From Oenanthe sinensis (Eukaryota; Streptophyta; Magnoliopsida; Apiales; Apiaceae): a stretch of DNA of 64,000 bases. The stretch covers positions 10,000,001 to 10,064,000 of the forward strand of contig CM053798.1 in the NCBI GenBank assembly GCA_028671895.1, given 5' to 3'. Of the stretch, positions 47,056-57,189 are shown in pieces (the stretch's first letter is position 1; the number at the start of each line of letters is the position of its first letter). The notes below the pieces were generated by a model. It did no database searches. It saw only the letters and a program-made list of their open reading frames with translations, and had not been told where the DNA came from. A program made the position numbers and the translations under genes.

Positions 47056-48204
47056 GTGGGAGAGAGACTGAGTCGCCGGAACTTAGTGAACTCAAAATGA
47101 ATTCATTTGTAGACTTCCCGATAAAGTAAGATCTGGTGTTGATATCGGGTCTTCTTCGCTATTTTGCCTTGCCACTCTGCTACTACGTCCTTGCATCTAA
47201 GGAGGCAATTTTTATGGTTGTGGTTGAGTGATTTGAATGTATGTGTTTGCTGTGCTGTGCTGTGTGCCTGCAGGACAAGTCTCGGTAATTTAGCGCGACC
47301 CGTACATGTAAATTAACGAAGCTCGAGTGAGTTTTTTTTTAATCACAGTCGTCCGTGAACTCATTTAATGATTAACAAATTATAGGCTGCAAATGCCTTA
47401 TCTAGTATATGTTTGCTCAGATCAGGACCCTACTTTAATCTCTCTCTTGTAATCTAATTTGTAAATCAAATGTTTCAAGCCTTAAATTATTTATATGCTT
47501 ATTTATTTTTGAATTATTCAATCAATCAAACACTAATTTTGTATTTTGTGTTGACCTAGTAAATGAGTATGTTTTATAAAGAATAAGTCAACAATTAATA
47601 TATATCAAATTGCTAGTTTTTTTGAATCGACTTGTGGTGTGTTGTTTTATAAAGAATAAGTCAACAATTAATATATATCAAATTGCTATTTTTTTTTTAT
47701 GGACTTGTGATGTGTTATTGAGTACGGTATTCATTTAGTGGTGACTTGGATGGAGGTCAGTAGATATTACCCTTTAATAATCCAATAGCCTATTTATCTT
47801 GGTGTTTTATTTCTTTTATGGTCTTTTTTCGACTAGCTTCTACTTAATGGTACTACCAACTATGTCGCCATTCTTCTCACTCCCAAGCCTAAAAGTATAT
47901 ATGCCTATATTATTAGGCATCCTTCTAAAATATCTATCGACACAAATAATATGAATGCATATTACTACTGTATTAGTTGATTCTTGTTTCTCAACACAAA
48001 TTTGGTTGGTGTTTATTGTTTTAGCAATGATGATTAAACTGTAACTATCTTAAAACTTAGATGAATTACTATGTTTGGCTAGCAGATATTTATCTTGAGA
48101 AATAAACTTGAGAGTTAGTAACTTACACCATAGTCATTTCAAGTTATTTAGTAATTAAATTTTTAATTGATTTAATTTACCATATTTAAGTTTATAATTA
48201 CTAG

Positions 48205-48239
<35 letters not shown>

Positions 48240-48769
48240 GTACCAACACTAATATTTTATTTTTCATGGAACCGTGTAACTTATTCCACTGAAATTAAAA
48301 ATCCCAAACTAACTACAACAATCATTGAAGTACAAACGAGGAAATAATGAATATGGATGTAAATATATTGAAAACACATTATTGTGATGCATCATGGATG
48401 AAGTCCCTTTTATTTCTACATTATTCTTCCATTTGCTATAAGAGAGAAAAAATCAGATTTGTTTTTTTAGTGCAAACTGATATTAGATTTGTTTTTATCT
48501 TAATTTAATAAATTTAAGTTATCTTATGTGTATGATTTATATTTTGTTTATAATATTTGATAACTAATTGCGATTGAAATATATTGTAATCTAATTTATT
48601 CGAATTACACTTTTTTTCTTTTTGTTAATTTATTCAAATTACACATATCAATTTAAAATATATTATCAGAGGTTCTTTATAAATAGTTTATGAATTGACA
48701 TGAACACACTAAAGCTAAATACACTATTTACAAATCAATTTTTTTTTGACAAGTACAAATCAACTTGAA
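47056..48769. other. Intergenic region with an (AT)n microsatellite and a short tandem duplication
   Basis: No gene. A block beginning TGTTTTATAAAGAATAAGTC is repeated at about 47569 and 47642 (period about 73). An uninterrupted TA/AT dinucleotide run lies at about 48207-48236. Confidence 0.5.
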
Positions 48770-49145
48770 TATAGGTAAGAACATGTACAATTACATTCAA
48801 TATATATGGAGGAGTAATTTACAAATATAAGTTTGGCTTGGCAAGATAAGTTGCTATTCAATCGCGGTGTAACCTCATGATTACAATATTGTACAGTTTC
48901 GGCCTTAGATGGCTAGAAGAGGCCGGCAGTTGATAAGTGAAATATAAAAGAATTACCTAATTAACTTATTTGACATTACAATGCGATAACAGCAAAGAAA
49001 ACCTATACACTTGTGTGACCTTTTATTCTTTCAAATTCAAAAATTTGCAGCTCATTCCCACCATATACTAAGGGATTCTGGAGAAGGCATCTAGATATTT
49101 CAAGCAATAATTTTTATCCCATTGAGGGAAAAATTGATACGAAAA
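48770..49145 (-). pseudogene. Diverged duplicate of the 3' flank of the SIZ1-like gene
   Basis: Parallels 55489-56096: GAACATGTACAATTACA (48780 and 55491), ATATATATGGAG, then GGCAAGATAA.TTGCTA.TCAAT, ATAACAGCAAAGAAAACC against ATCACAGCAAAGAAAACG, and GATTC..GAGAAG.CATC.AGATAT.T at about 49074 against 56029, in the same order and orientation. About three quarters of positions agree by eye. No intact exon remains. It lies 6.7 kb from its partner, beyond the F-box and CAF1 genes. Confidence 0.7.
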
Positions 49146-50061
49146 GAACTATAATCCCTTTTATGTACCACGAACAACCCCCGACGTTTTCAGCTCATTG
49201 AAATTCTATGTTCGTACAAAATTGCTCTTCTAACATTCATGTGAACATGAATATTAATTTTATTACGAGAGTATAGATTTAAAAAGATGAAACTAAAATT
49301 TTGATCAACTCCATAAATATAATAACATGGATGTTTAACACACCACAAATACATAAGTTATATTAACACATTATTAAAAATATAAACACCAATTCCAATA
49401 GAAATAAATCTACTAAACAAACAAATACTAAATTTATATTTTTAGATCTGATTATGGATCTAAGAATTTTCAAACCGTTTAGAGTTTATCAAGGAATATC
49501 GGAGCAAAATATATATTATAGTTTACATATGATTATGATATGAAATATCTTATGTTCAACAATGACAGTATCCATTGGAGACAAAAGATATAAGAATTAC
49601 TAGTTGGAGCATAACTAAATATATATATCAAAGTATGAAAAAAGCACAACTAGATTATATATATATATACACGAAAGCATGAAAAAAGCTTACACGTAGT
49701 TTGTTTTTCTAGTCTAGTGAGTGTTGAGTGTAATTATAGATTTGAGTACACTTTGACCTTTATACAACAAATATGGTCCGTTACATGAGTGTAACTAATG
49801 TTTTGTATGGTCAGTTCAGTGGTTGTAACGTATGTACTGATATGATCGGTTAGGTGGATATAACATACGCGTAACAGTTGTATTGTATGATCAATTAGGT
49901 GAATGTAACGTAATCATGTGTAATACTTGTATTGTATAGTCAGTTAGGTGAGTGTAACGTAGTGTTGTTTTATAGTTGTTTATGACAAAGATTTATATAA
50001 TACATGTTATGCATAATTTTTATCTGTTCCTAATTTAATTTTTTATTAAAAATTTCTATGA

Positions 50062-50103
<42 letters not shown>

Positions 50104-50774
50104 GTGGTGCATCTTGTTGTTTTTTAAAATTAATTAAAATGAAAAATTAAATATTTGTGTTTTCCAATTCATAAAAAGAATATTTGTATTTTATTATTTC
50201 ATAAATAAACATTTTTGATGATATTTATAAAAACATGTTAATATAAGTGACAGTCTGATTAATAATTTTAAGAGCTCTCTTGTAATATCAAAATTATATT
50301 TTATAATTTATTTTAGTTTATAAAAATAAATATAGTAATTTTAAGAGCTCCTTGTAATATTTAATATATTTTGAATCAAGATCAGAAAAAAACAATAAAG
50401 TCGAAGTAGCATCAATATTTCAATAAATTAAACAACACAAATAATAAAAATATCAAATATGCATTCAAATGTTTCTGTGGGTGATAATTATAGGGAGGTT
50501 CAAAATATAGGCAAAAAAACGGGCTAGAGGCATTACCAAAACTTACCTTTAGCGTCACTTTCTTGAGATTTTGCATGGAATGTTTTTTTAAAAGAATCTA
50601 AAATATTGTAAGTGAATTCCAATTTAAAAAATTTCCCAATTACAATTGTTAGCAATTTAGTAAAACAATAACATTTTTTAGAAAATATATAATTTGGTAA
50701 TAATATTTAGAAAATATATTTATATATTAAGGATTATATTTATGATAATCTTTCAATACAAATTCCAAAAAATT

Positions 50775-50815
<41 letters not shown>

Positions 50816-51833
50816 TATATATGTAAGTTATTTTATTATATTAATGATTATTGATGACAATCTTTCTAACATAAATTTAAATAAATTCAAAGATACTTTT
50901 GTATATAATATTATTTATACGTTACTTTTATATATTAATAATATTTAAATGATAATCTTCCAAGATAAATATTTAAAAATTCAAAAATACTTCTATATAC
51001 GTTTATCTATTGATCGATAATGGTACTTTTTATATGGGAAATCTTAGAAAATTCAAAGATATTTTATATATTAATAATAACTTTTTAAAATATAATCAAA
51101 TGTTTATAATTTACTTTAATAAAATTTAATTTTTTTTATCTTTTTATAAATGTTTTAATGATAATCTAACCATATACAAAAAATACTAAACTTTGTTCTC
51201 AAAATTTTATATTAAATTTTGTTTAGATAATGCTCTTAAATTTATAGATATAAATTTAGTAGTTAATATATTATTACTTAGCTTTTTTACATAATGCTTA
51301 GGTACACCGTTTCCTCAACAAAAAAGTCCATCATGAATCATGTAAGATAATCAGTTTAGTCTAACATGGGATCTTAATACCTTCATACTTATGTCTAGAT
51401 ATGTTTGATCTTTATGATTTAGAGATTTAATTCAGTTTCTCTTATACTAATTGGAGGCTTGAAAGTACTCTTTAGGGAGATATAGAATCCCTCACAATAA
51501 TCATTTGACAATACAAAAAGCCATAAAAATATAGGAAAATAATATACTCTAACGAACAAATAACATTATCCACTTATTTGGAAGAATCTGAATTTGTTAT
51601 TTAATTAAAAAAAGTGAAAGCTAAAAGTTTAATACTAAATGTAACTTTAAACTGCTTGGATGGGACAAATATGGCATGTACAACCACATTGACAAGAAGA
51701 TTATAAAATTATTTCCATGGTTTCTGTCAAAAGAATTCATAACATGGGCTTGTCATTGTCTATTCTCTTGTATATGAATATTTCCATTAATATAGTTCAG
51801 AATCTGTACATTCTATAAAACATGAACGATAAG
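49146..51833. other. AT-rich intergenic region with a minisatellite and dinucleotide runs
   Basis: No gene. At about 49785-49970 a degenerate unit (TGTATNGTCAGTTAGGTGAG, TGTAACGTA) is repeated about four times with spacing near 50 bp. (AT)n runs lie at about 50068-50097 and 50781-50808. The remainder is A/T-rich sequence with repeated GATAATCTT and AAATTCAAA.ATA words. Confidence 0.5.
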
Positions 51834-52657
51834 ATGTATTGGAAAATGCCGTAGAAGTCCCGCATTGTTAAGTCATTTTAAGCCTAAAATTGAGTACTTT
51901 TTGGATGTGTGTGCGTAACTGTTAGAGTACGTAGAGCTTTTTAACGCATATTTAAGTATTCAAAATGATCAATGGATAGATGAGATATGGTTATCCAAAG
52001 TTGGTCCTTGAAAGTGGAAAAATTATGAATGTAAACTTGAATCCCATGGAATTGGAAAAAAGGTTTCCATGACTTCACTAGAACACTTATGTAATGTTTA
52101 AGTTGTGTTAGTATGGTATTGCTCCACCACTCCTCATGTGCGCGCAGAGGGTGTAAATTATGGGATTTCGAGAGAAAATTCGTGGCTTTACCAGTTTTCG
52201 GGCTTTCCGCGTGTGCGACCAGTTTTGCTAAAAATATTAATTTCCATTGAGCTTTATTCGTTTTTATGAATTGATTTGACAACGACCTTCCTTAATTAAT
52301 TTTATATAGGTCTTAGGTTTCATCTCATCTCGCATAAACCCAGCCGTCCTCGTATACAAAACCTCTGTTCCGTTGATAGTTCTCTTGCTCTGTTTTCCAG
52401 CTCGCTGAAGGTGTTGTTTTTCGTGATATCGCCGTGTTCTCATTTTATCCTGGGAGGCTTTCGACTCGCGGTGAGAGGCGAAATAGTTTTAAAGAGACAG
52501 TTTCACACTGGACTCGAGACATCTTCCGTGCATATCCTTTTATTTTAACACTTTTAAATCATGACCATACACCGTTCTGTTACTTGCACACACAATCACT
52601 CGTATTATATTATTGTGTTTTTGCAAATTGTTTCACAAGATGAACTTACCAAAAAAA
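51834..52657 (+). mobile_element. Retroposed element with 12-bp target duplication and A tail
   Basis: ATGAACGATAAG occurs exactly at 51822-51833 and 52658-52669. The segment ends in a run of A (52651-52657) directly before the second repeat, so it was probably inserted by target-primed reverse transcription in plus orientation. Inside there is an LTR-like opening (GTAGAAGTCCCGCATTGTTAAG at about 51851), a TATA-like TTTATATAGG at about 52303 and a following 5'UTR-like, more GC-rich stretch (CGCATAAACCCAGCC onward). No coding domain was recognised; the minus frame 51941-52282 resembles nothing known. Confidence 0.5.
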
Positions 52658-52859
52658 ATGAACGATAAGCTGAAATAGTTCCGAGTTCTGAAACAAATAG
52701 TAGATGGCCATACCCAAAAGAACCTAAGCATGCAAAGCCTATACCTAAACTTGAACACTTGAATTCTTAGTTTAATATACAAGAATATGGAGACAATTAA
52801 CTTTATATAATGAAACATGATTATAGTAACTTAATACTCAAGAATACTCGATCGATAGT

Positions 52860-54104
52860 CTACCTGTTGGAATCACATGGAGGTTCTAACCAATAAATTT
52901 TCTTCTTTGTATCTGATAATGTAGTACCACCACCATCCTCCAAAAAGTTTGAACTAGCACAAGAAGGATATATCTTGTTTGGCAATACTCCCATGTTCGT
53001 AGTTGCAATCATAAAGTTATCGTCGTTAACAACTAATGCTTTATCGCCCAATGTGCTTACAGGTTTCCAAACCTTGTTAGACCAATCATATTTTCTTATA
53101 CACCATTCGCCAGGTAAAGTGACATTCTGTTGGGGATGCAAGTCAAAATATAGGATCATCAGCTCTCCGTTCAACTCGAACGCTCTGAGTCTCCTTGATG
53201 ATTGAATATTTTGAGCAAGATGCCAGTCTCTAATCAACCTTTCAAACTTGAATTTCCCGTCAATAATATTGTAGGAAGCGAGTTGTCCATAAGGAGAGAC
53301 AATGTATAGCATTCCACGAAGGTAGACAAGATTGCAAGAACAGGGAACAAAATTAGTAACTCTATCGATTTGTTTAGCTCTCCATTCTTTATCACCAATG
53401 TGATATGTTAAAAGAGCAATCTTGTCAGCATGACCAGTGTCTATAAGAAAGAAAACACAATCTGGTGAATCCGGTTGGGTGGAAAACGTTACTATGAATT
53501 GATCAAACCGGGGTGGATAGTCAAATTTAGGGAGGGTAATTATTTTTCTCTTGAAAGGCGAGATTAATAAGAGGTATCTACGAGTCCAACACAGCAATCT
53601 TGGTTTTCTGGCGCAGATAAGTAACCAATTGTGCTTGAGAATAGCTGTAATATTCGTATTCGAAGAAGAAGGAATACCAAATTTAGTGAATGCTATATTA
53701 TGTTCTGAAACTGGGTTCGGAGAATATAAGTCATAGAGTTGGAACTTAAACTGCTTGGTCACAGGTGTAAGTGAACAATCAAAACTTAGATACCATGGTA
53801 ATGATTCATTAATAGTACTATTGATGGGCTGAGAAGCCAGCCAGTTCTTGCAAACAACACGAAAACGAGTCCGGTCAGTGAGACAGCTGAGTCTGCTTAA
53901 AATTTCACCTAATAGATCGACATTAAGTTCCGACCATAAGTCGATATCAACTTGTTCTTCTTCGTCTTGTTCATGGTCCTTGATCTTGTTCTCCGGGTTA
54001 TTATCTTTTGGTTCGAGTAATAAGTAATAATGTAATATTTCACCTATTACATCTGCTCCGCTAAGGATTCTTATATAACCCAAACCGCTCGTCGGTCGCA
54101 TCAC
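52860..54104 (-). CDS. F-box protein with DUF295 (KIB1-like) domain
   Basis: Single exon, 414 aa, minus strand. An F-box lies at about residues 56-95 (LWSELNVDLLGEILSRLSCL, then DRTRFRVVCKNW), the usual Skp1-binding motif of SCF ubiquitin ligases. The C-terminal half (about 170-400) has the DUF295/KIB1 pattern: RYLLLISPFKRKIITLPKFD, CNLVYLRGMLYIVSPYGQLA, LNGELMILYFD, then CIRKYDWSNKVWKPVSTLGD and KIYPSCA. These proteins are presumed substrate adaptors; the target is unknown. The 55 residues before the F-box are unusually long and acidic (DEEEQVDIDL), and a later start within them is possible, although the frame is open from the first ATG. It is transcribed away from CAF1, with 160 bp between start codons. 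Confidence 0.88.
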   Translation of the reverse strand: MMRPTSGLGYIRILSGADVIGEILHYYLLLEPKDNNPENKIKDHEQDEEEQVDIDLWSELNVDLLGEILSRLSCLTDRTRFRVVCKNWLASQPINSTINESLPWYLSFDCSLTPVTKQFKFQLYDLYSPNPVSEHNIAFTKFGIPSSSNTNITAILKHNWLLICARKPRLLCWTRRYLLLISPFKRKIITLPKFDYPPRFDQFIVTFSTQPDSPDCVFFLIDTGHADKIALLTYHIGDKEWRAKQIDRVTNFVPCSCNLVYLRGMLYIVSPYGQLASYNIIDGKFKFERLIRDWHLAQNIQSSRRLRAFELNGELMILYFDLHPQQNVTLPGEWCIRKYDWSNKVWKPVSTLGDKALVVNDDNFMIATTNMGVLPNKIYPSCASSNFLEDGGGTTLSDTKKKIYWLEPPCDSNR

Positions 54105-54264
54105 ATATTTTAATAAAAAAAGAATTATTTAATTTTACATAGGCCTCCAAAGTTATTGAGACGGGCCTGATCTCTTCCAATATACATTCACAATTATTCA
54201 CACATAAATTTACCCTAAACTTCTATGCGCGCTGCTGCTGCTATATTCAAGTACTCATATTGTA
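54105..54264. promoter_or_regulatory. Short bidirectional intergenic region between F-box and CAF1 genes
   Basis: Only 160 bp separate the two divergent start codons, so both promoters must overlap here or extend into the neighbouring transcript. GGCCTGATCTC and CACACATAAATTTACCC stand out, and there is no clear paired TATA box. Confidence 0.5.
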
Positions 54265-55194
54265 ATGGAGTCTTCCTCTGTACAAAAACCAGTTATTAAT
54301 GTACGTGAAGTATGGGAAGAAAATCTCGAATCCGAATTCTCTTATATACAAACTATAGTCAAAGATTATCCTTACATCTCCTTTGATACTGAATTTCCTG
54401 GAAGAGTTTATGATCAAGTTAATGACCAGTGCATGCGTGTTAATCGAAAACGTGACAAGCCTAGTTCGAATCTCAGTCCAGACGAAGCTTATTCTGTAAT
54501 GAAAGCTAATGTTGATGCACTGAAACTGATTCAGCTTGGTTTAACACTGTCTGATTCTGATGGTAAACTTCCAGAGGCAGGTTACGTGTGGCAGTTCAAT
54601 TTTCGAGAATTCGACGTTGACAAAGATTTGCATAATACTAGTTCCATTCAGATGCTTAAGGGTCAAGGAATTGATTTCTTGGCGAGCAAGAAACATGGTG
54701 TTCGGAGTGAGGAGTTTGCTAGGCTTTTTCTGCGGTGTTTTGGACACAAGAATTTTACTTGGGTGACGTTTTATGGGGCTTATGATTATGGCTACTTGAT
54801 TAAAGTGCTGACGCGGACAAATTTGCCTGGTGATTTGGAAAAATTTATGAACCTTTTGAGGGAGTATTTTGGGGATTTAATGTATGATGTGAAGACGATG
54901 ATGAAGCCTTGTCGTTTATATGGTGGTTTAAATGCGATTGCCAATCGTTTAAAGGTTGATCGAGCTGCTGGAAAAGCTCATCAGGCTGGTTCCGATAGTT
55001 TGTTGACAATGCAGGTTTTTATGAAGATGAAATCTGTATATTTCCAGGGTGACAATGTTAAGGTATTGAACCAACTCGCTTGTATACCACACGGCTTGAA
55101 TCTAAAAGTTCATGATGAAAAAGATCACGGAATAACTAGCAGCAAAGGTGCGACAATCACCCCATCCCCCTCTTCAAAAAGAAGTAGACAGTGA
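54265..55194 (+). CDS. CAF1: CCR4-associated factor 1 (CAF1/POP2) deadenylase
   Basis: Intronless, 309 aa. CAF1 is the catalytic DEDD-family 3'-5' exonuclease subunit of the CCR4-NOT complex, shortening mRNA poly(A) tails in the cytoplasm. The catalytic set is complete: Asp41 and Glu43 (ISFDTEFPG), Asp174 (TFYGAYDYGYLIK), His239 and Asp244 (KAHQAGSDSLLT). VWQFNFREFD and the GIDF motif are typical. The usual HSGYDFGY is YGAYDYGY here, a mild divergence seen in some plant CAF1 paralogues. The C-terminal 30 residues are Ser/Lys-rich and variable. Intronless structure is usual for plant CAF1-like genes. The start is the first ATG, in good agreement with family N-termini. Confidence 0.95.
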   Translation: MESSSVQKPVINVREVWEENLESEFSYIQTIVKDYPYISFDTEFPGRVYDQVNDQCMRVNRKRDKPSSNLSPDEAYSVMKANVDALKLIQLGLTLSDSDGKLPEAGYVWQFNFREFDVDKDLHNTSSIQMLKGQGIDFLASKKHGVRSEEFARLFLRCFGHKNFTWVTFYGAYDYGYLIKVLTRTNLPGDLEKFMNLLREYFGDLMYDVKTMMKPCRLYGGLNAIANRLKVDRAAGKAHQAGSDSLLTMQVFMKMKSVYFQGDNVKVLNQLACIPHGLNLKVHDEKDHGITSSKGATITPSPSSKRSRQ

Positions 55195-55997
55195 AGTTTT
55201 TTACACAATTTCTGGTTCTTGTTATCAGATTGTGGATTTCTAGGCAATTTTCATTCCTATTCATTTTCTCTCAATGTATTTGAATTATACTTTTCAATTT
55301 GAAATATGCTAGTAGAGGTTATCTCTGAAAATTTTATGGATTGGCAAGATTACCTGTTCTCAGATGCTATTGTAGTTTTAACTGTCAAACTATGCTTGTA
55401 ACAAGAAAAATTCATTCTTAACTGCCCTTAAATAAAATGTTGCCACAAATTGTACAGAATTTTTACAAACAAGTTTACTTGAAAAGGAGAGAACATGTAC
55501 AATTACAGTAAATATATATGGAGCAATTTACGAGTATCAGTTCCACCTGGCAAGATAAATTGCTACTCAATAGCGCAGTAGCACAAGGATTAAGAAACGG
55601 AATCACAGCATTGTACAATCCACCTTAGTTGGTTAGGTAGAGTCTTGTACACTGAGCTACTGCATCCTCAGGGCTAGTAACTGGACAAATGAAACACATA
55701 ATTTACCTATTATAAATTACAATGTTATCACAGCAAAGAAAACGTATATATGATGAACTAATTAAAACAGAGGCTGACCAGTGTGACCCTTCTCTCAGAT
55801 TCGAAAATTTCATAGTCTTTTCAACCCTATTCAATTAGCACCACATGTCAGTACTTAACTATGAGGACGTAAGAATGTCAACATTTAAAAACATGTGCAT
55901 AATTTTATGGTATCTATATCAACGTCTACCATATATAAGACGAGAGTACAAACCATATATTATGAACTATAAGACAACATGAGATATAAGTGAGAGA
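55195..55997. other. CAF1 3' flank and downstream region of the SIZ1-like gene
   Basis: No gene. CAF1's 3'UTR runs into sequence whose diverged copy is at 48.8-49.1 kb (from about 55489). The convergent SIZ1-like gene on the minus strand probably ends somewhere in this stretch. Confidence 0.4.
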
Positions 55998-56405
55998 TAC
56001 CTTGTAAGTTTTGTTGCCAAAAAAGTTGATTCCAGAGAAGTCATCAAGATATCTGAAGCAATAAGTTTTGTCACATCCTTGAGGGAAAACCTGACACAAA
56101 AACAGATTCAAGGAATCAAATTAATAAGTGCTAATTTCTATAAGTATTATTTCAACAAAAAGGTAGCAATTACTCACGTCAAAACTTATTCCCCCCCCCG
56201 GTACCTTGTAAGTTTTGTCGCCAAAAAAGTGGATTCCAGAGAAGTCATCAAGATATCTGAAGCAATGAGTTTTGTCACATCCTTGAGGGAAAACCTGACA
56301 CAAAAACAGATTCAAGGAATCAAATTAACAAGTGCTAATTTCTATAAGTATTATTTCAACAAAAAGGTAGCAATTACTCACGTCAAAACTTATCCCCCCC
56401 CCCTC
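55998..56405 (-). repeat. 204-bp tandem duplication containing an exon-like unit
   Basis: Copies 55998-56201 and 56202-about 56405 are nearly identical, each ending in a C run (CCCCCCCCC). On the minus strand each holds an acceptor-like ACTTGTTAATTTGATT..CAG context, an open segment reading VFPQGCDKT.CFRYLDDFSG, and a donor after ACTTACAAG (GGTA). One copy has GINFFGNK, the other GIHFFGDK. They lie downstream of the SIZ1-like stop codon. Confidence 0.85.
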
Positions 56406-57189
56406 CCCCAACAGAGAAGGTGAGGTTAAGGTGTGCAAACTTCTCCCGAAGGATGGATACCAATTTAATCCGTATATTGTGGACCTGAATTTAGCTTTAT
56501 TAATTAATTTATACAAGTTACACATAAATCTAGCAAAAAAATTAAATTTGAGTGATATACTCCAATTTCCTAAAACTTATGTACCTTGTCATATCTTTCA
56601 AATTCATCTCATTCGTCCTGACTGCAGTTTCTCCCTATGGCTGATACATTGTTCATTCCACTACGAAACTCAATAAAAGTTCTTCCTGAAATTATTAAAA
56701 CAATGAGATTATATAAATTGGAAGCATCTAAGAAGCATATGACAGAAAATTAATTCATGCAGTGGAGATCACAAATGATAAAAATGAATAAATTGTCGGC
56801 TATCCGTTTTATTGGGATATCCAAGTCAGCAAGGTAATGAAATGTAGAATTGATGAATTCCTGCAATCACATGCTTGAATCAATTTAAAGTCGGACCTAA
56901 AACATTTTATTAGAATTTCATGTTTTCAGACAGTAGATATTACCAGGGCTCCAAAAAAGTAGAAGCTGTAGGGCATACGTGTTTAACATGAGATACCCTC
57001 AATGCAAAAAACAAATTCAAGTATCTCACCTTGAGATTTTTTCTCCAAGAAATGTCTTCAAGTTCTGCATGAAGTAACCAACTAATTAAAAAAATATAGA
57101 CAAGGTCAGCTAAAAGGAAGGTTTTCCACGATTTACTATGCATGATGCCAAGTGTCCAATGTTTTTCATTCAGTACCTTGTGAAGTTCC
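56406..57189 (-). other. Exon-like segments after the SIZ1-like stop codon
   Basis: On the minus strand several short stretches are framed by good splice sites: CATGCAG|AACTTGAAGACATTTC...ATCTCAAG|GTGAGA (about 57066-57031), GATTGCAG|GAATTCATCAATTC (about 56861 downwards), and TTTCAG|GAAGAACTTTTATTG...GACAAG|GTACAT (about 56680-56583). They may be 3'UTR exons, alternative C-terminal exons or remains of the lost long C-terminus of SIZ1. Only transcript data can tell. Confidence 0.35.

Noticed and set aside
48200..50810. CRISPR-like or satellite array
   Set aside because: Only (AT)n runs and a degenerate minisatellite of about 50 bp; no regular spacer structure, and the DNA is plant nuclear.
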